A stretch of 64,000 nt of DNA from an uncultured Bradyrhizobium sp. GTDB taxonomy: Bacteria; Pseudomonadota; Alphaproteobacteria; Rhizobiales; Xanthobacteraceae. Location: the NCBI RefSeq assembly GCF_936943645.1, contig NZ_CAKZJO010000038.1, positions 28,603 to 92,602 of the forward strand, read 5' to 3'. This document shows, in pieces, positions 9,301 to 16,401 of this stretch; the first letter of the stretch is position 1; each line of letters starts with the position of its first letter. The notes beneath the pieces were generated by a model. The model did not search any database, was not told the DNA's origin, and saw only the letters and a program-made list of their open reading frames with translations. The position numbers and the translations under genes are program-made.

Positions 9301-11526
9301 GTTGAGTTGGCTGGCTACGCTATAGATCCGTTCGCTCGGCTCGGCCTGTGTCAGTTGTGTGGCAAGAGCCATGCCGATCCGGAGATGCAAGGCGGCTTGC
9401 TTGTCTAGGTGCGGTTCAATCGCATAGGCCGCCTCGTGGACGCGATCGTGCACAAATGCATATGAATTGTTGAGGCGTCGGACCAGTTCGAGACGTGTCG
9501 CCTCATTCAAGTCCGAGTGGAGAGCCTGCTCCGACGTGCCGTGCACAAGGCAGAGAGTTTCGATCTCGGCGGCATTGCCAAGGCACGCCAGCTCCAACAA
9601 CGCGGCACGAGCGTCGTCGCGCAAGCCGCTCAACTTTCCGACGACTAGATCGGCAACGTTGTCGGAGTAGCTCTTCTCCTTGATGCCAGCAAGATCCCAG
9701 CGCCACTCTCCCTCAGCGTGATCAAATAGAAGCAGGTTCTCTTCCGCCAGTGTTCGTAGAAATTGGGTAAAGAAGAGCGGGCTGCCGCGAGTCTTCGCGT
9801 AGACAATATCCGCGATTGGCAAAGCGAATGGCAGATCGCGGCGAAGCGCATCGGCCACGAATTGCCCGACAGATTCCCGGGTGAGGGGAAGCAAATTGAT
9901 GCCCTGAACGTTCTTGGCGGATTGGCGGATCTCGGCGAGTCGTGCGGCCAGCCGATGTCCCATCTCGACGTCGCCGTCACGATACGCGGCGATCAAGAGT
10001 AGATTTTGCAGATCGGACCGGGCCAGCAGATATTCGATCAGGTCGAGCGTGGCCATGTCCGACCACTGCAGGTCATCCAGGAAGAGAACGAGCGGATGGG
10101 CCGGTTTGCAGAACACACCGATAAAGCGGGCAAAGAGAAGTTGAAAACGCCGTTGCGCATCTCGCGGTGATGCATCGGGGACAGATGGTTGATCTCCAAT
10201 GAGAAGGCGCAGCTCCGGCACGAGATCGCCCATGAGTTGAGCAAGCGGGCCAAGCGCTTCGCGCAATGCGTTGCGCCAGGGTGCAAGGTCGGCTTCTTCC
10301 TTGGCAAGAAGGTTCCTGATAAGCCCGCTGAATGCCTGTGCGAGCGATGCGTAGGGCACGTCGCGCTTGTGCTGATCGAACTTGCCGGACCCGAACAGCC
10401 CTCGAGACTGCGCTATCGCTTTCTGCATCTCGTCGACAAGCGCGGACTTGCCCACTCCGGAGGAGCCCGACACCAGGACCAATTCTGGCACGCAACTTTG
10501 GGCAACGCGATCGAACGAGGCGAGCAAGGCCTCGATCTCGTGCTCCCTGCCATAAAGGCTTTCCGGAATCAGAAGATGGTCCGACCGATCCGATTGCGCG
10601 AGAGGGAACTGCTCGATCCGTCCGTGCGTGGCCCACTCCGCAAGGCAGTGATTGAGGTCGTTCCGGAGGCCGGCGGCGGTCTGGTAGCGGTCCTCGGCCG
10701 TCTTGGCGAGAAGCTTCATGATGATCGCCGATACGGCTGCCGGTACGCGATTCGTCAGCTCGTGGGGCGGAATTGCCAGTCTTGCGACATGGCAATGCGC
10801 CCATTCCAATGGAGTGGCGGCGTTAAACGGCAGTAAACCCGTGAGCATCCGGTAGAATGTCACGCCAAGTGCGTACAGGTCGCTGCGGGAATCGATGGAC
10901 CGGTTCATGCGACCGGTCTGTTCGGGGGCCATATAGGCCAACGTTCCTGCGATGGTCTCTGCTGCTTCAAACTGCTGTCGCTCTCGCAGCACGCGAGATG
11001 CGAGGCCGAATCCGGTAATTCGGACCTCATTCTCCCCAATCACCAGAATGTTTTCCGGCTTCAGGTCCTTGTGAACCAGGTTGCGTCGATGGAGATATTC
11101 GACGCTCGTCGTGATGGCGACAGCCAACCGTAGAAAGTGATCCAGCTTCATCGGCGCGATGAGCAATTGCTCCAGAGCTTCGCCGCCAGGATCTTCTAAC
11201 GTCAATAGAGTTCGGCCGCCGCTGCGGATCAATTCCAGGGGCCGCACGGCCCAGCTACGGTCGAGCTCACTGCGCAAAGCGAGTTCGTGGGCGAAGCGTT
11301 CAAGGACCTCGGCCGGAGGATACTCCAGAGTGGCTCTTACGACGAGGATACTGCTGACTTTGCCTTCATCGTCTCGGGACCACTGGCGACAAAGGACACG
11401 CGCTCCGTCATCGCACAAGATCTCGAGACTGGCACCTCCGTTAGGAGTTGAGCATTCATGCATCTGGCGAACTCTGGAGTTGGCCACTTCCGGGAACGTT
11501 ACCCCGTTTTCCAAAGTGCCGTTCAT
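6325..11526 (-). CDS. Giant Ser/Thr-kinase-like / AAA ATPase / GAF / histidine kinase
   Basis: This protein of about 1733 residues has four modules. Residues 20-290 form a protein-kinase fold with the catalytic loop HKDLKPEN, but the DFG metal-binding Asp is Gly (ITGFGLAS), so this half may be inactive; I recall the same replacement in relatives. An AAA/NACHT-like ATPase follows (Walker A SGSSGVGKSAL near 360, Walker B LVLFLDDLQWSD), then a long helical/TPR-like region, then a GAF domain (about 1320-1450). A HisKA/HATPase transmitter completes it (H-box SIAHEVNQPNTAV near 1515, ATPase boxes to 1725). The start is taken at 11526 after GGGAAG; a GTG at 11541 would add five residues. Such proteins integrate ligand or redox signals in the cytoplasm. 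No partner regulator is adjacent. Confidence 0.93.
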   Translation of the reverse strand: MNGTLENGVTFPEVANSRVRQMHECSTPNGGASLEILCDDGARVLCRQWSRDDEGKVSSILVVRATLEYPPAEVLERFAHELALRSELDRSWAVRPLELIRSGGRTLLTLEDPGGEALEQLLIAPMKLDHFLRLAVAITTSVEYLHRRNLVHKDLKPENILVIGENEVRITGFGLASRVLRERQQFEAAETIAGTLAYMAPEQTGRMNRSIDSRSDLYALGVTFYRMLTGLLPFNAATPLEWAHCHVARLAIPPHELTNRVPAAVSAIIMKLLAKTAEDRYQTAAGLRNDLNHCLAEWATHGRIEQFPLAQSDRSDHLLIPESLYGREHEIEALLASFDRVAQSCVPELVLVSGSSGVGKSALVDEMQKAIAQSRGLFGSGKFDQHKRDVPYASLAQAFSGLIRNLLAKEEADLAPWRNALREALGPLAQLMGDLVPELRLLIGDQPSVPDASPRDAQRRFQLLFARFIGVFCKPAHPLVLFLDDLQWSDMATLDLIEYLLARSDLQNLLLIAAYRDGDVEMGHRLAARLAEIRQSAKNVQGINLLPLTRESVGQFVADALRRDLPFALPIADIVYAKTRGSPLFFTQFLRTLAEENLLLFDHAEGEWRWDLAGIKEKSYSDNVADLVVGKLSGLRDDARAALLELACLGNAAEIETLCLVHGTSEQALHSDLNEATRLELVRRLNNSYAFVHDRVHEAAYAIEPHLDKQAALHLRIGMALATQLTQAEPSERIYSVASQLNRGVAAAKTGDERSTIIAINLAAGQRARGATAYHAAVVYLEMARRLIEEKRSAQHSQIAFSIGLLHAECKFLLGDLTTAEAELRALSQSWSDVVRSAEVTSLRAQLYTAAGQLEPAVDVCLAFLRKVGIDWHPHPTRSQVDEDRRRLRALAETSSDEQLRTLAPMADPDHRAIMRVLADLVTPAFLTDRNLSDIMLMEATRLTLEHGISPESCYPLTAIFGVLASDSTDAELAFRLSQFGASLAETRSETGLSGRALLVFGLHVTPWIRPVRSGRSFVQRALEICLTTGDLAFAAYSHRGLLALDLFSGEALPGVLLHAEQALGFAEALGIRLNSECLATQRALALSLMGRDADFDPSKPSSIEAPATTEPLSSFFDYVVRVQLAVLAGRSHDAIALARCAAEYAWCARAYCEFAEYRFYTGLAHAAAYDEAPEQDREQHVICLREHYRKLVAWSDRCPANFAARCTLIAAELARIEGREIEAERLYEAAIQLSQEGGFLQIEAISAERAAAFYEMRDIRTVVLSYVTNARDCYARWGASAKVYQLEERYPSIREKGHVVHAASTIGTHVEQLDLATVLKVSEAVSGEIALDKLTETLLRSAIEHAAAERAVLVLPQGTELRVRAQAAIGDGSIAFDLADLPLSGEALPLSIVLYTARTQESVVLDDASTSSAFGGDQYIRQKGTRSVLCVPLVKQGKAVAFLYLENNLASRVFTPGRIAILRFLASEAATSLDNARLYRELQEREHRYREAQMELAHANRVAVMGQLTASIAHEVNQPNTAVISSAQAALTWLNHQPPALQQARRALTRVVENSVRSSEVIGRIRDIVKKAPPRRDALAINDVIGQVIELTQVEAARNRVSIRTEFADRLPNVIGDRVELQQVTLNLILNGIEAMSETTEARRDLLIRTARADDESVLVSIADSGPGLSPESLARLFEPFYTTKPTGLGVGLSICRSIILSHGGRLWADTSEARGAVFQFTVPVDDGLSVI

Positions 11527-11862
11527 CTGCCGGCTTCCCACAATCGTATGGACCCAACTGGCTCGTCAGGTTCCCGAGCCGCCAGCCGACCAGTTCACTG
11601 GGATGGCTGCGGGGCGCCGGAAGCGCAATCCTGGACCTCGTGTACTCGACGACCTTGCTATGCGTGTTGCCGGCACATTGCAATCTATCTGGGGCACCGG
11701 TAACTGCCGCGTGAACGAGCCTTCGCCGCGTCAGACGGTCTTTCATGTCGCGCTGTAACCAAGCCGTGCCCTGCCGCGAATGACGCCAGGCACCGTGTAC
11801 TGATCCAGCCAGAATCTGCGCAGATCAGGTGAACCGGTTGAAGCGAAGATGGAGCTTGCACC
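11527..11862. other. Divergent intergenic region
   Basis: This 336-base region separates the leftward giant kinase from the rightward haloacid-dehalogenase gene and must hold both promoters. I see no clear palindrome matching the element at 12674-12743, no repeat and no supported small gene. Confidence 0.5.
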
Positions 11863-12549
11863 ATGTCTGACCTTCCTTTGATCGTCTTCGATGTCAACGA
11901 AACGCTACTGGATATCCGGACGGTGGAGCCGGTCTTCAAGCGAGTATTCCAAGATAAAGTCGATGTGCGGCATTGGTTCGCGAACCTCGTGCTGTATTCG
12001 CTCGCCCTGACGGCAGCGCGCTCGTATGTGCCGTTTACGGATATCGGCGCCGCCGTATTCAAAATGCTTGCGGATACTCAAGGCGTCAGGCTCGAGCGGG
12101 CGGATAGCGATGAACTTCGGCAGAAGTTCTCTACGATGCCGCCCTATCCGGAGGTGCCGGGAGCACTGGAGAGCCTGCGCAATGCCGGCTTTCGGCTCTT
12201 CACACTGACGAACAACCTGGCCGAGGTTCAAGCTCACCAGCTCGAACGCGCGGGAATCGCGGGGTTCTTTGAAGGGTTGTTCAGTGTGGACAGCGTGAAT
12301 CGTTTCAAGCCATGGCCGCAAACCTACGACCATGTCGCGCGTGAACTGGCGGTTCAGCCGTCGCAGCTCTGCATGGTCGCCTGCCACGCTTGGGACACGC
12401 TAGGCGCAGTAGCGGCAGGCTGGAGCGCCGCTTTTGTCAGACGGGCCGATAACGAACTCATCGGAGTTGGTCCTCAGCCGCAAATCATTGGCAGTGATCT
12501 CACCGATGTCGCCCAGCAACTCATCGCTCGTTACGCGGCGCGACGCTGA
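11863..12549 (+). CDS. Haloacid dehalogenase, type II (HAD superfamily)
   Basis: This 228-residue protein is close to the usual length of L-2-haloacid dehalogenases. The nucleophilic Asp is in FDVNETLLD (residue 10), motif II is TLTNN, the motif III Lys is in RFKPWPQTYDH, and CHAWDTLGA matches the type-II motif SNAWD in which Asn and Asp position the substrate. The first Ser of that motif is Cys-His here, so substrate use could differ from classical enzymes. Expected chemistry is hydrolysis of 2-haloacids to 2-hydroxyacids in the cytoplasm. Neighbours are regulators, which gives no pathway context, although a haloalkane-dehalogenase-like hydrolase lies at 20080-20988. Confidence 0.88.
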   Translation: MSDLPLIVFDVNETLLDIRTVEPVFKRVFQDKVDVRHWFANLVLYSLALTAARSYVPFTDIGAAVFKMLADTQGVRLERADSDELRQKFSTMPPYPEVPGALESLRNAGFRLFTLTNNLAEVQAHQLERAGIAGFFEGLFSVDSVNRFKPWPQTYDHVARELAVQPSQLCMVACHAWDTLGAVAAGWSAAFVRRADNELIGVGPQPQIIGSDLTDVAQQLIARYAARR

Positions 12550-12673
12550 CCTTGTCAGGCGCCGGTTCACGAGGACAGGGCAATGAACGCGCTGTTGCAT
12601 TGAAAGCATCGGCGCACAACTCGCTCGTGCGGGCCTTGATGCGATGCCCGCCTGGTTCCCCGCGCCGGCAAAA

Positions 12674-12743
12674 CCCATACCAAAGTATGGGTCTGTGCAT
12701 CCCAATCGTGAGATTGTGGAGGAAATCAACTGACCGCATGCTC
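12674..12743 (+). promoter_or_regulatory. 70-bp activator-type promoter element, copy 1
   Basis: There are three blocks. CCCATACCAAAGTATGGG at 12674-12691 is an 18-bp near-perfect dyad. CAATCGTGAGATTG at 12703-12716 is a short dyad. TTGTGG at 12714-12719 and CATGCT at 12737-12742 could be -35 and -10 hexamers 17 bases apart. All blocks recur with identical spacing at 18725-18794. If transcription starts about seven bases after the -10, the large dyad centres near -66 and the small one near -40, the usual places for an activator dimer. It would drive the receiver/ECF genes at 12940-13943. Confidence 0.6.
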
Positions 12744-12939
12744 CAGGCTCAGCTGCGCAACAAGCCTCCGCGGAGCTGCTGGAAAGCTCTTATACGGGGC
12801 ATCGAACATGCGCCTCTCGCGAATCATTGTCGAACGCCGCGATATCGATAGCCTGGTCGACGGGGAGGCGGCTTGTGCGCCGATCGACCACGTCACGATC
12901 GCATCTCGATGATGATCGCGTCTTGCGAGGGTAAGTCAG

Positions 12940-13305
12940 GTGAAGGTCCCTTTTGTCGGAGTCGTCGATGACGACGAGGCTCTGTGCCTGTCCTTGGTGG
13001 ATTTGATGCGATCTGTCGGATTCCGCTCTGAACCGTTTGACAGAGCTGAAGCCCTGCTGAGCTACACGGCTGTTTCGAGCTTTGATTGCATCATAGCGGA
13101 CGTTCATATGCCGGGTATGGGTGGGCTCAACCTGGTTCGGGAGCTCCAGCGACGGAAGATAGGATCGCCGGTGATCCTCATCACCGGTCTCCCGGACAAG
13201 CAGCTGGACGAGGAAGCAAGATCGATCGGCGCATTTTGCCTTATCAGAAAGCCGTTTGAAACGAGCGTCCTGCTCGAGTGTCTCGACAAGAGCTTTCGAC
13301 GATGA
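12940..13305 (+). CDS. Stand-alone receiver-domain response regulator
   Basis: This 121-residue protein is only a CheY-like receiver. The acidic pair is in VGVVDDDEAL, the phospho-acceptor Asp in CIIADVHMPGMGG near residue 55, the conserved Thr is the T of LITGLPD, and the Lys is in LIRKPFE near 104. The receiver resembles the FixJ type, but no output domain follows. It starts with GTG. Its stop overlaps the ATG of the sigma factor at 13302 (ATGA), so translation is coupled, which suggests that the two proteins work together or must be made in fixed ratio. The cognate kinase is not identified; several orphan kinases surround it. Confidence 0.88.
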   Translation: MKVPFVGVVDDDEALCLSLVDLMRSVGFRSEPFDRAEALLSYTAVSSFDCIIADVHMPGMGGLNLVRELQRRKIGSPVILITGLPDKQLDEEARSIGAFCLIRKPFETSVLLECLDKSFRR

Positions 13306-13943
13306 ACGCGTTCTCGCATTACGATGCTGTAGCAGGCATGTCCGCGCAGTCGCTTGGCAGGCGGCCCCCAAGCAACGTCGCCCGCGCAAGACTGGATCGG
13401 TCCAACGCTGCATCCGGAGATAGATGGAGAGATCGCTCGCGCCGATGGTCCGAGCTGATGCTCGCGGGACGCTCGGGAGATGAAGCGGCATATGAACAAT
13501 TGCTACGCGAGTTGAATCAGTGGTTGCGTGCCTACTACGCTCGGCGGCTCCCATTCTGCGCTGCAGAAGACGCAAGGCAGGAGGTGCTTATGGCCATTCA
13601 CGCCAAGCGCCACACGTTCGAGCCGTCGAAGCCGTTCGGCGCATGGGTTGCGGCCATTGCCCGCTACAAGTGGGTCGATCTGGTCCGCGATGCGTCGCGC
13701 TACAAGGCCCTCGCGCCAGAGGAAGAGACTGCAACTGAAGGCCACGAGAGCGCAGCAATCAGCGTCGTCGCGATCGATCAGTTGCTCGGCCGACTGAAGC
13801 CCGCGCAAGAGAACGTGATCCGCCTCGTCAAGCTGAATGGCTTCAGCATCGCCCGAGCGTCCGGTGCGACCGGCCAGTCAGTCGAGCTCGTCAAGATCAA
13901 TATCCATCGCGGGATGAAGAAACTGGCGGCAATGGTCTCTTGA
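13302..13943 (+). CDS. ECF-type RNA polymerase sigma factor
   Basis: This protein of about 213 residues has sigma region 2 (AAEDARQEVLMAIHAKRHTF then PFGAWVAAIARYKWVDLVRD, the -10 recognition helix) and region 4 (LKPAQENVIRLVKLNGFSIA then a helix-turn-helix near VELVKINIHRGMKKL). The HTFEPSKPFGAWV segment resembles the group around Caulobacter SigF, whose anti-sigma factor is NrsF (DUF1109), but no such membrane protein is encoded nearby. The ATG at 13302 overlaps the receiver stop; a GTG at 13278 would add eight residues. The target promoters are unknown. The methyltransferase gene at 13977 follows closely. Confidence 0.87.
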   Translation: MNAFSHYDAVAGMSAQSLGRRPPSNVARARLDRSNAASGDRWRDRSRRWSELMLAGRSGDEAAYEQLLRELNQWLRAYYARRLPFCAAEDARQEVLMAIHAKRHTFEPSKPFGAWVAAIARYKWVDLVRDASRYKALAPEEETATEGHESAAISVVAIDQLLGRLKPAQENVIRLVKLNGFSIARASGATGQSVELVKINIHRGMKKLAAMVS

Positions 13944-13976
13944 GATATTTCGGGGCTTTCGGACCAAGACAAAGGT

Positions 13977-14972
13977 GTGAAGAAATTGAGGTTGTTCCCA
14001 CTCCAGAATGAATTGCCATGCGAGATGGCTGACGCGACGATCGCATTCCGCAACGATGTCTTTGAAGGGCTGACTCGAAACCCAAAGGCAATTCCAGCGA
14101 GGTGGCTTTATGACCACCGCGGGTCGGCTCTGTTTGAAGCGATCACCCTGTTGCCCGAATACTATCCAACCCGGACCGAGCGATCGATTCTTGCTTCCGC
14201 GCTCCCGGCGATATCTGCCATCGCAGGGCCGGGCCGCGCCCTTGTTGAGTTCGGTTCAGGCTCATCGGCCAAAACGAGGCTGTTGCTGGCAGACATCGAG
14301 CCATCGGCTTATGTTCCGATCGATATCTCCGGAGAGTTTCTTCGGGACACGACAGCAGGCCTGTCGCTTGCGTTTCCAACAGTTCCGATCTACCCAACCG
14401 AGGCGGACTTCACGCGCCCTTTCGCGCTGCCGAAGCAGATTGCCAGGAGTCCCCGCCTTGGCTTCTTTCCCGGTTCGACGATCGGTAATCTGACAGTGCA
14501 TGCAGCGGTCGATCTGCTGCGGGCTTTGGCCGGGACGTTAGGCGCCGGATCCATGCTGCTCATAGGCATCGATCGTATCAAGGGTCGAGAGGTTCTGCTG
14601 CCGGCGTATGACGACCCGCAGGGACTCACCGCGGCGTTCAATCTTAACCTCCTGCATCGGATCAACCGCGAGCTGGGTGGGTCGATTCCCCTGGGCGCAT
14701 TTCGTCATGTGGCACGATGGAACGATACAGAATTTCGTATCGAAATGCATCTGGAGGCGATCCGAGACGTCCGGTTCGATGTCGGCGGTCGCGCCTTCTT
14801 CTTGGCGGAAGGTGAGACCATCCACACCGAGAACAGCGTCAAATACGGGCGAGGCGAGGCCTTCATCCTCTTGCGAGCTGGGGGATGGAAGCCGGTGGCG
14901 GACTGGACGGACGATGCAGGACTCTTCTCTGTCGTTCTCGCGGAGCAAGAGCCGCCGCAAGCGGCACCATAG
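13977..14972 (+). CDS. egtD: L-histidine N-alpha-methyltransferase (EgtD-like)
   Basis: This 331-residue protein belongs to the EgtD family (DUF2260), which uses SAM to trimethylate histidine to hercynine, the first step of ergothioneine synthesis. Family motifs include KAIPARWLYDHRGSALFE, the SAM loop LVEFGSGSSAKTRLLL, FFPGSTIGNL, and FNLNLLHRINRELGG. The GTG at 13977 has only a weak, close AAAGG; an ATG at 14025 is equally possible. EgtB, the sulfoxide synthase normally encoded beside it, is not in this window, so either the partner lies elsewhere or the product has another use. It lies 33 bases after the sigma factor gene and is probably co-transcribed. Confidence 0.88.
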   Translation: MKKLRLFPLQNELPCEMADATIAFRNDVFEGLTRNPKAIPARWLYDHRGSALFEAITLLPEYYPTRTERSILASALPAISAIAGPGRALVEFGSGSSAKTRLLLADIEPSAYVPIDISGEFLRDTTAGLSLAFPTVPIYPTEADFTRPFALPKQIARSPRLGFFPGSTIGNLTVHAAVDLLRALAGTLGAGSMLLIGIDRIKGREVLLPAYDDPQGLTAAFNLNLLHRINRELGGSIPLGAFRHVARWNDTEFRIEMHLEAIRDVRFDVGGRAFFLAEGETIHTENSVKYGRGEAFILLRAGGWKPVADWTDDAGLFSVVLAEQEPPQAAP

Positions 14973-15100
14973 GCCGTCCGTCAACGGGAGTGATTCAAAC
15001 AATGTAACCTCAATTACGGCAATCCACGAACAGCAGGATCGGTCCGTGTGCTGCATAATGAGAGAGCATTCACGCGAACCAACCGTACCGAGGTGAGGCC

Positions 15101-15358
15101 ATGCATTTCCGCTCATCCCTTCTTATCAGCTTCGCTGCGATACCTCTCTCCGCCCTCGCGGACCCAGTCTCCACGCCCCCATCGTCCGTTGAACCAGGTA
15201 TGGCCGAGAGCGTGCATGTGCAGCCGCGCGGGAGTGCCTTCATGCCCAATTCAAAGGCTGTTGACGCGTTGCAGAGACGCATAACCGATTTCAATCAGAA
15301 GCAGCAGGACCTCGATGCGGAGCTCGACAAGAAGTTGAAGATATGTCGCGGGTGCTGA
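15101..15358 (+). CDS. Small exported protein with C-terminal ICRGC motif (copy B)
   Basis: This 85-residue protein has a GAGG ribosome-binding site and an N-terminal signal peptide ending at about ALA-D (residue 20). The mature chain of about 65 residues contains a Pro/Ser-rich stretch, then a predicted helix (ALQRRITDFNQKQQDLDAEL) and the ending LDKKLKICRGC. Copy A at 223-540 shares only this tail, so selection seems to act on the C-terminus. The gene is 19 bases upstream of the HWE kinase on the same strand, which suggests co-transcription and perhaps a signalling or stress role. The family's function is unknown to me. Confidence 0.75.
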   Translation: MHFRSSLLISFAAIPLSALADPVSTPPSSVEPGMAESVHVQPRGSAFMPNSKAVDALQRRITDFNQKQQDLDAELDKKLKICRGC

Positions 15359-15377
15359 ATTCCCAACGTCAAGGCAG

Positions 15378-16076
15378 ATGGTAGGTCCGAACATGAGGCG
15401 CACTGACACATACTCAGCCAAGGCCGAAACTGGATACGCGGGTTGTGGGCGGGCGGTTCAAATGAGCAGCGACACGCTCGGGCTCGTTGTCAGGGAGTTG
15501 CAGCACCGAATGCGCAATCTCCTCAGCGTCGTTCTGTGCTTCGTCGATACGACTGACGCGGATACTGCTTCCGAACTTCGTCTAGCACTTTCGGCTCGAA
15601 TCGCAGCCCTGTCGGACGCCTATCGGATGATTGAGGGCGCGCAAGAGCGTCGGGTGTTGCTGGCATGGCTTCTAGAGCGCACGCTCCGGCCGCACGCGAT
15701 GTCGCACCGCCACTGCATCCTTCTCTCCGGGCCTGACGTGAGATTGGAGCCGCACGTTGCCTTGTCCCTGCACGTCATCTTTCATGAATTGGCTACCAAT
15801 GCCAGCAAGCACGGTGCGTTGTCGTCAGCTGTAGGCGCGGTGGAAATCAGCTGGGATCGGCCGCCCCACCTCACGGGGCAGGCCCTTGCGATAGAGTGGC
15901 GTGAGCGCGGCGGACCAAGTGTTAGAAAGCCGGGCCGCGTAGGCTTTGGGACGAAGCTGATCGAGAGGGCCTTGCCGAACGCCGAGGTCGATCTTGACTT
16001 CGCGCCCGATGGTCTCGTCTGTCGGTTGCTGGTCGATCTGGACCACGCAGCGGCCGGCCGGCACGAGGTTGGTTGA
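15378..16076 (+). CDS. HWE-family histidine kinase, no sensor domain
   Basis: This protein of up to 232 residues is the transmitter part of an HWE kinase, a family enriched in Rhizobiales. The phosphoacceptor His is in ELQHRMRNLLSVV, the N-box is HELATNASKHGALS, and the defining WRERGGP follows, then GFGTKLIERAL. The start may instead be at 15462 (MSSDTLG), immediately before the domain. It has no transmembrane segment, PAS or GAF domain, so input must come from a partner protein. It is the last gene of a likely operon beginning with the ICRGC protein, and no receiver protein is adjacent on the same transcript. Confidence 0.85.
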   Translation: MVGPNMRRTDTYSAKAETGYAGCGRAVQMSSDTLGLVVRELQHRMRNLLSVVLCFVDTTDADTASELRLALSARIAALSDAYRMIEGAQERRVLLAWLLERTLRPHAMSHRHCILLSGPDVRLEPHVALSLHVIFHELATNASKHGALSSAVGAVEISWDRPPHLTGQALAIEWRERGGPSVRKPGRVGFGTKLIERALPNAEVDLDFAPDGLVCRLLVDLDHAAAGRHEVG

Positions 16077-16401
16077 CCGATGCTCGTTGTTCCTTCCCTT
16101 CACCAACCAAAGTCTGTGTAACGAGGTTCGAAATGAATCCGGTGGGGTCGCCTGCGGTTTCGTGGATGTTCATGGGCATTTTCGACGCGCGTGCAGAGAA
16201 AGGCTGCGCGAGATGCAATGCACCTGTCCTGCGCGCTCAGGACTGCAGGGCAGGCTCCTCCTGCAACCTCAATGGCGCAGTCGTAGCGAAGAGCGGCATG
16301 TCGCCGCTATCGATGAGGGCCCCTTCTCTGGAGCGCTCGACCTCGACCGGAATGCGTCGCGTCTCGCCGAACGGCTCCAGCGGTCACCAGGGGCAACTCG
16401 C
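16077..16401. other. Non-coding gap, possible remnant
   Basis: This 325-base gap separates two kinase genes. A frame remains open upstream of 16402 back to 15994 and another between 16073 and 16405, but neither shows a ribosome-binding site or a known domain. Because the downstream kinase matches only the C-terminal half of the giant kinase family, this gap could hold eroded upstream sequence; I cannot show it. Confidence 0.35.

Noticed and set aside
12808..12912. A 34-codon frame between the promoter element and the receiver gene
   Set aside because: It has only a weak GGGG upstream and no known homologue; too short to support without comparison.
15730..15740. A third copy of the GTGAGATTG promoter block
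   Set aside because: The match lies inside the HWE kinase coding sequence and lacks the large dyad at the required distance; the same is true near 34680 in ureF.
15994..16401. N-terminal extension of the GAF-PAS kinase
   Set aside because: The 136 extra residues begin inside the HWE kinase gene, show no domain and have no ribosome-binding site.
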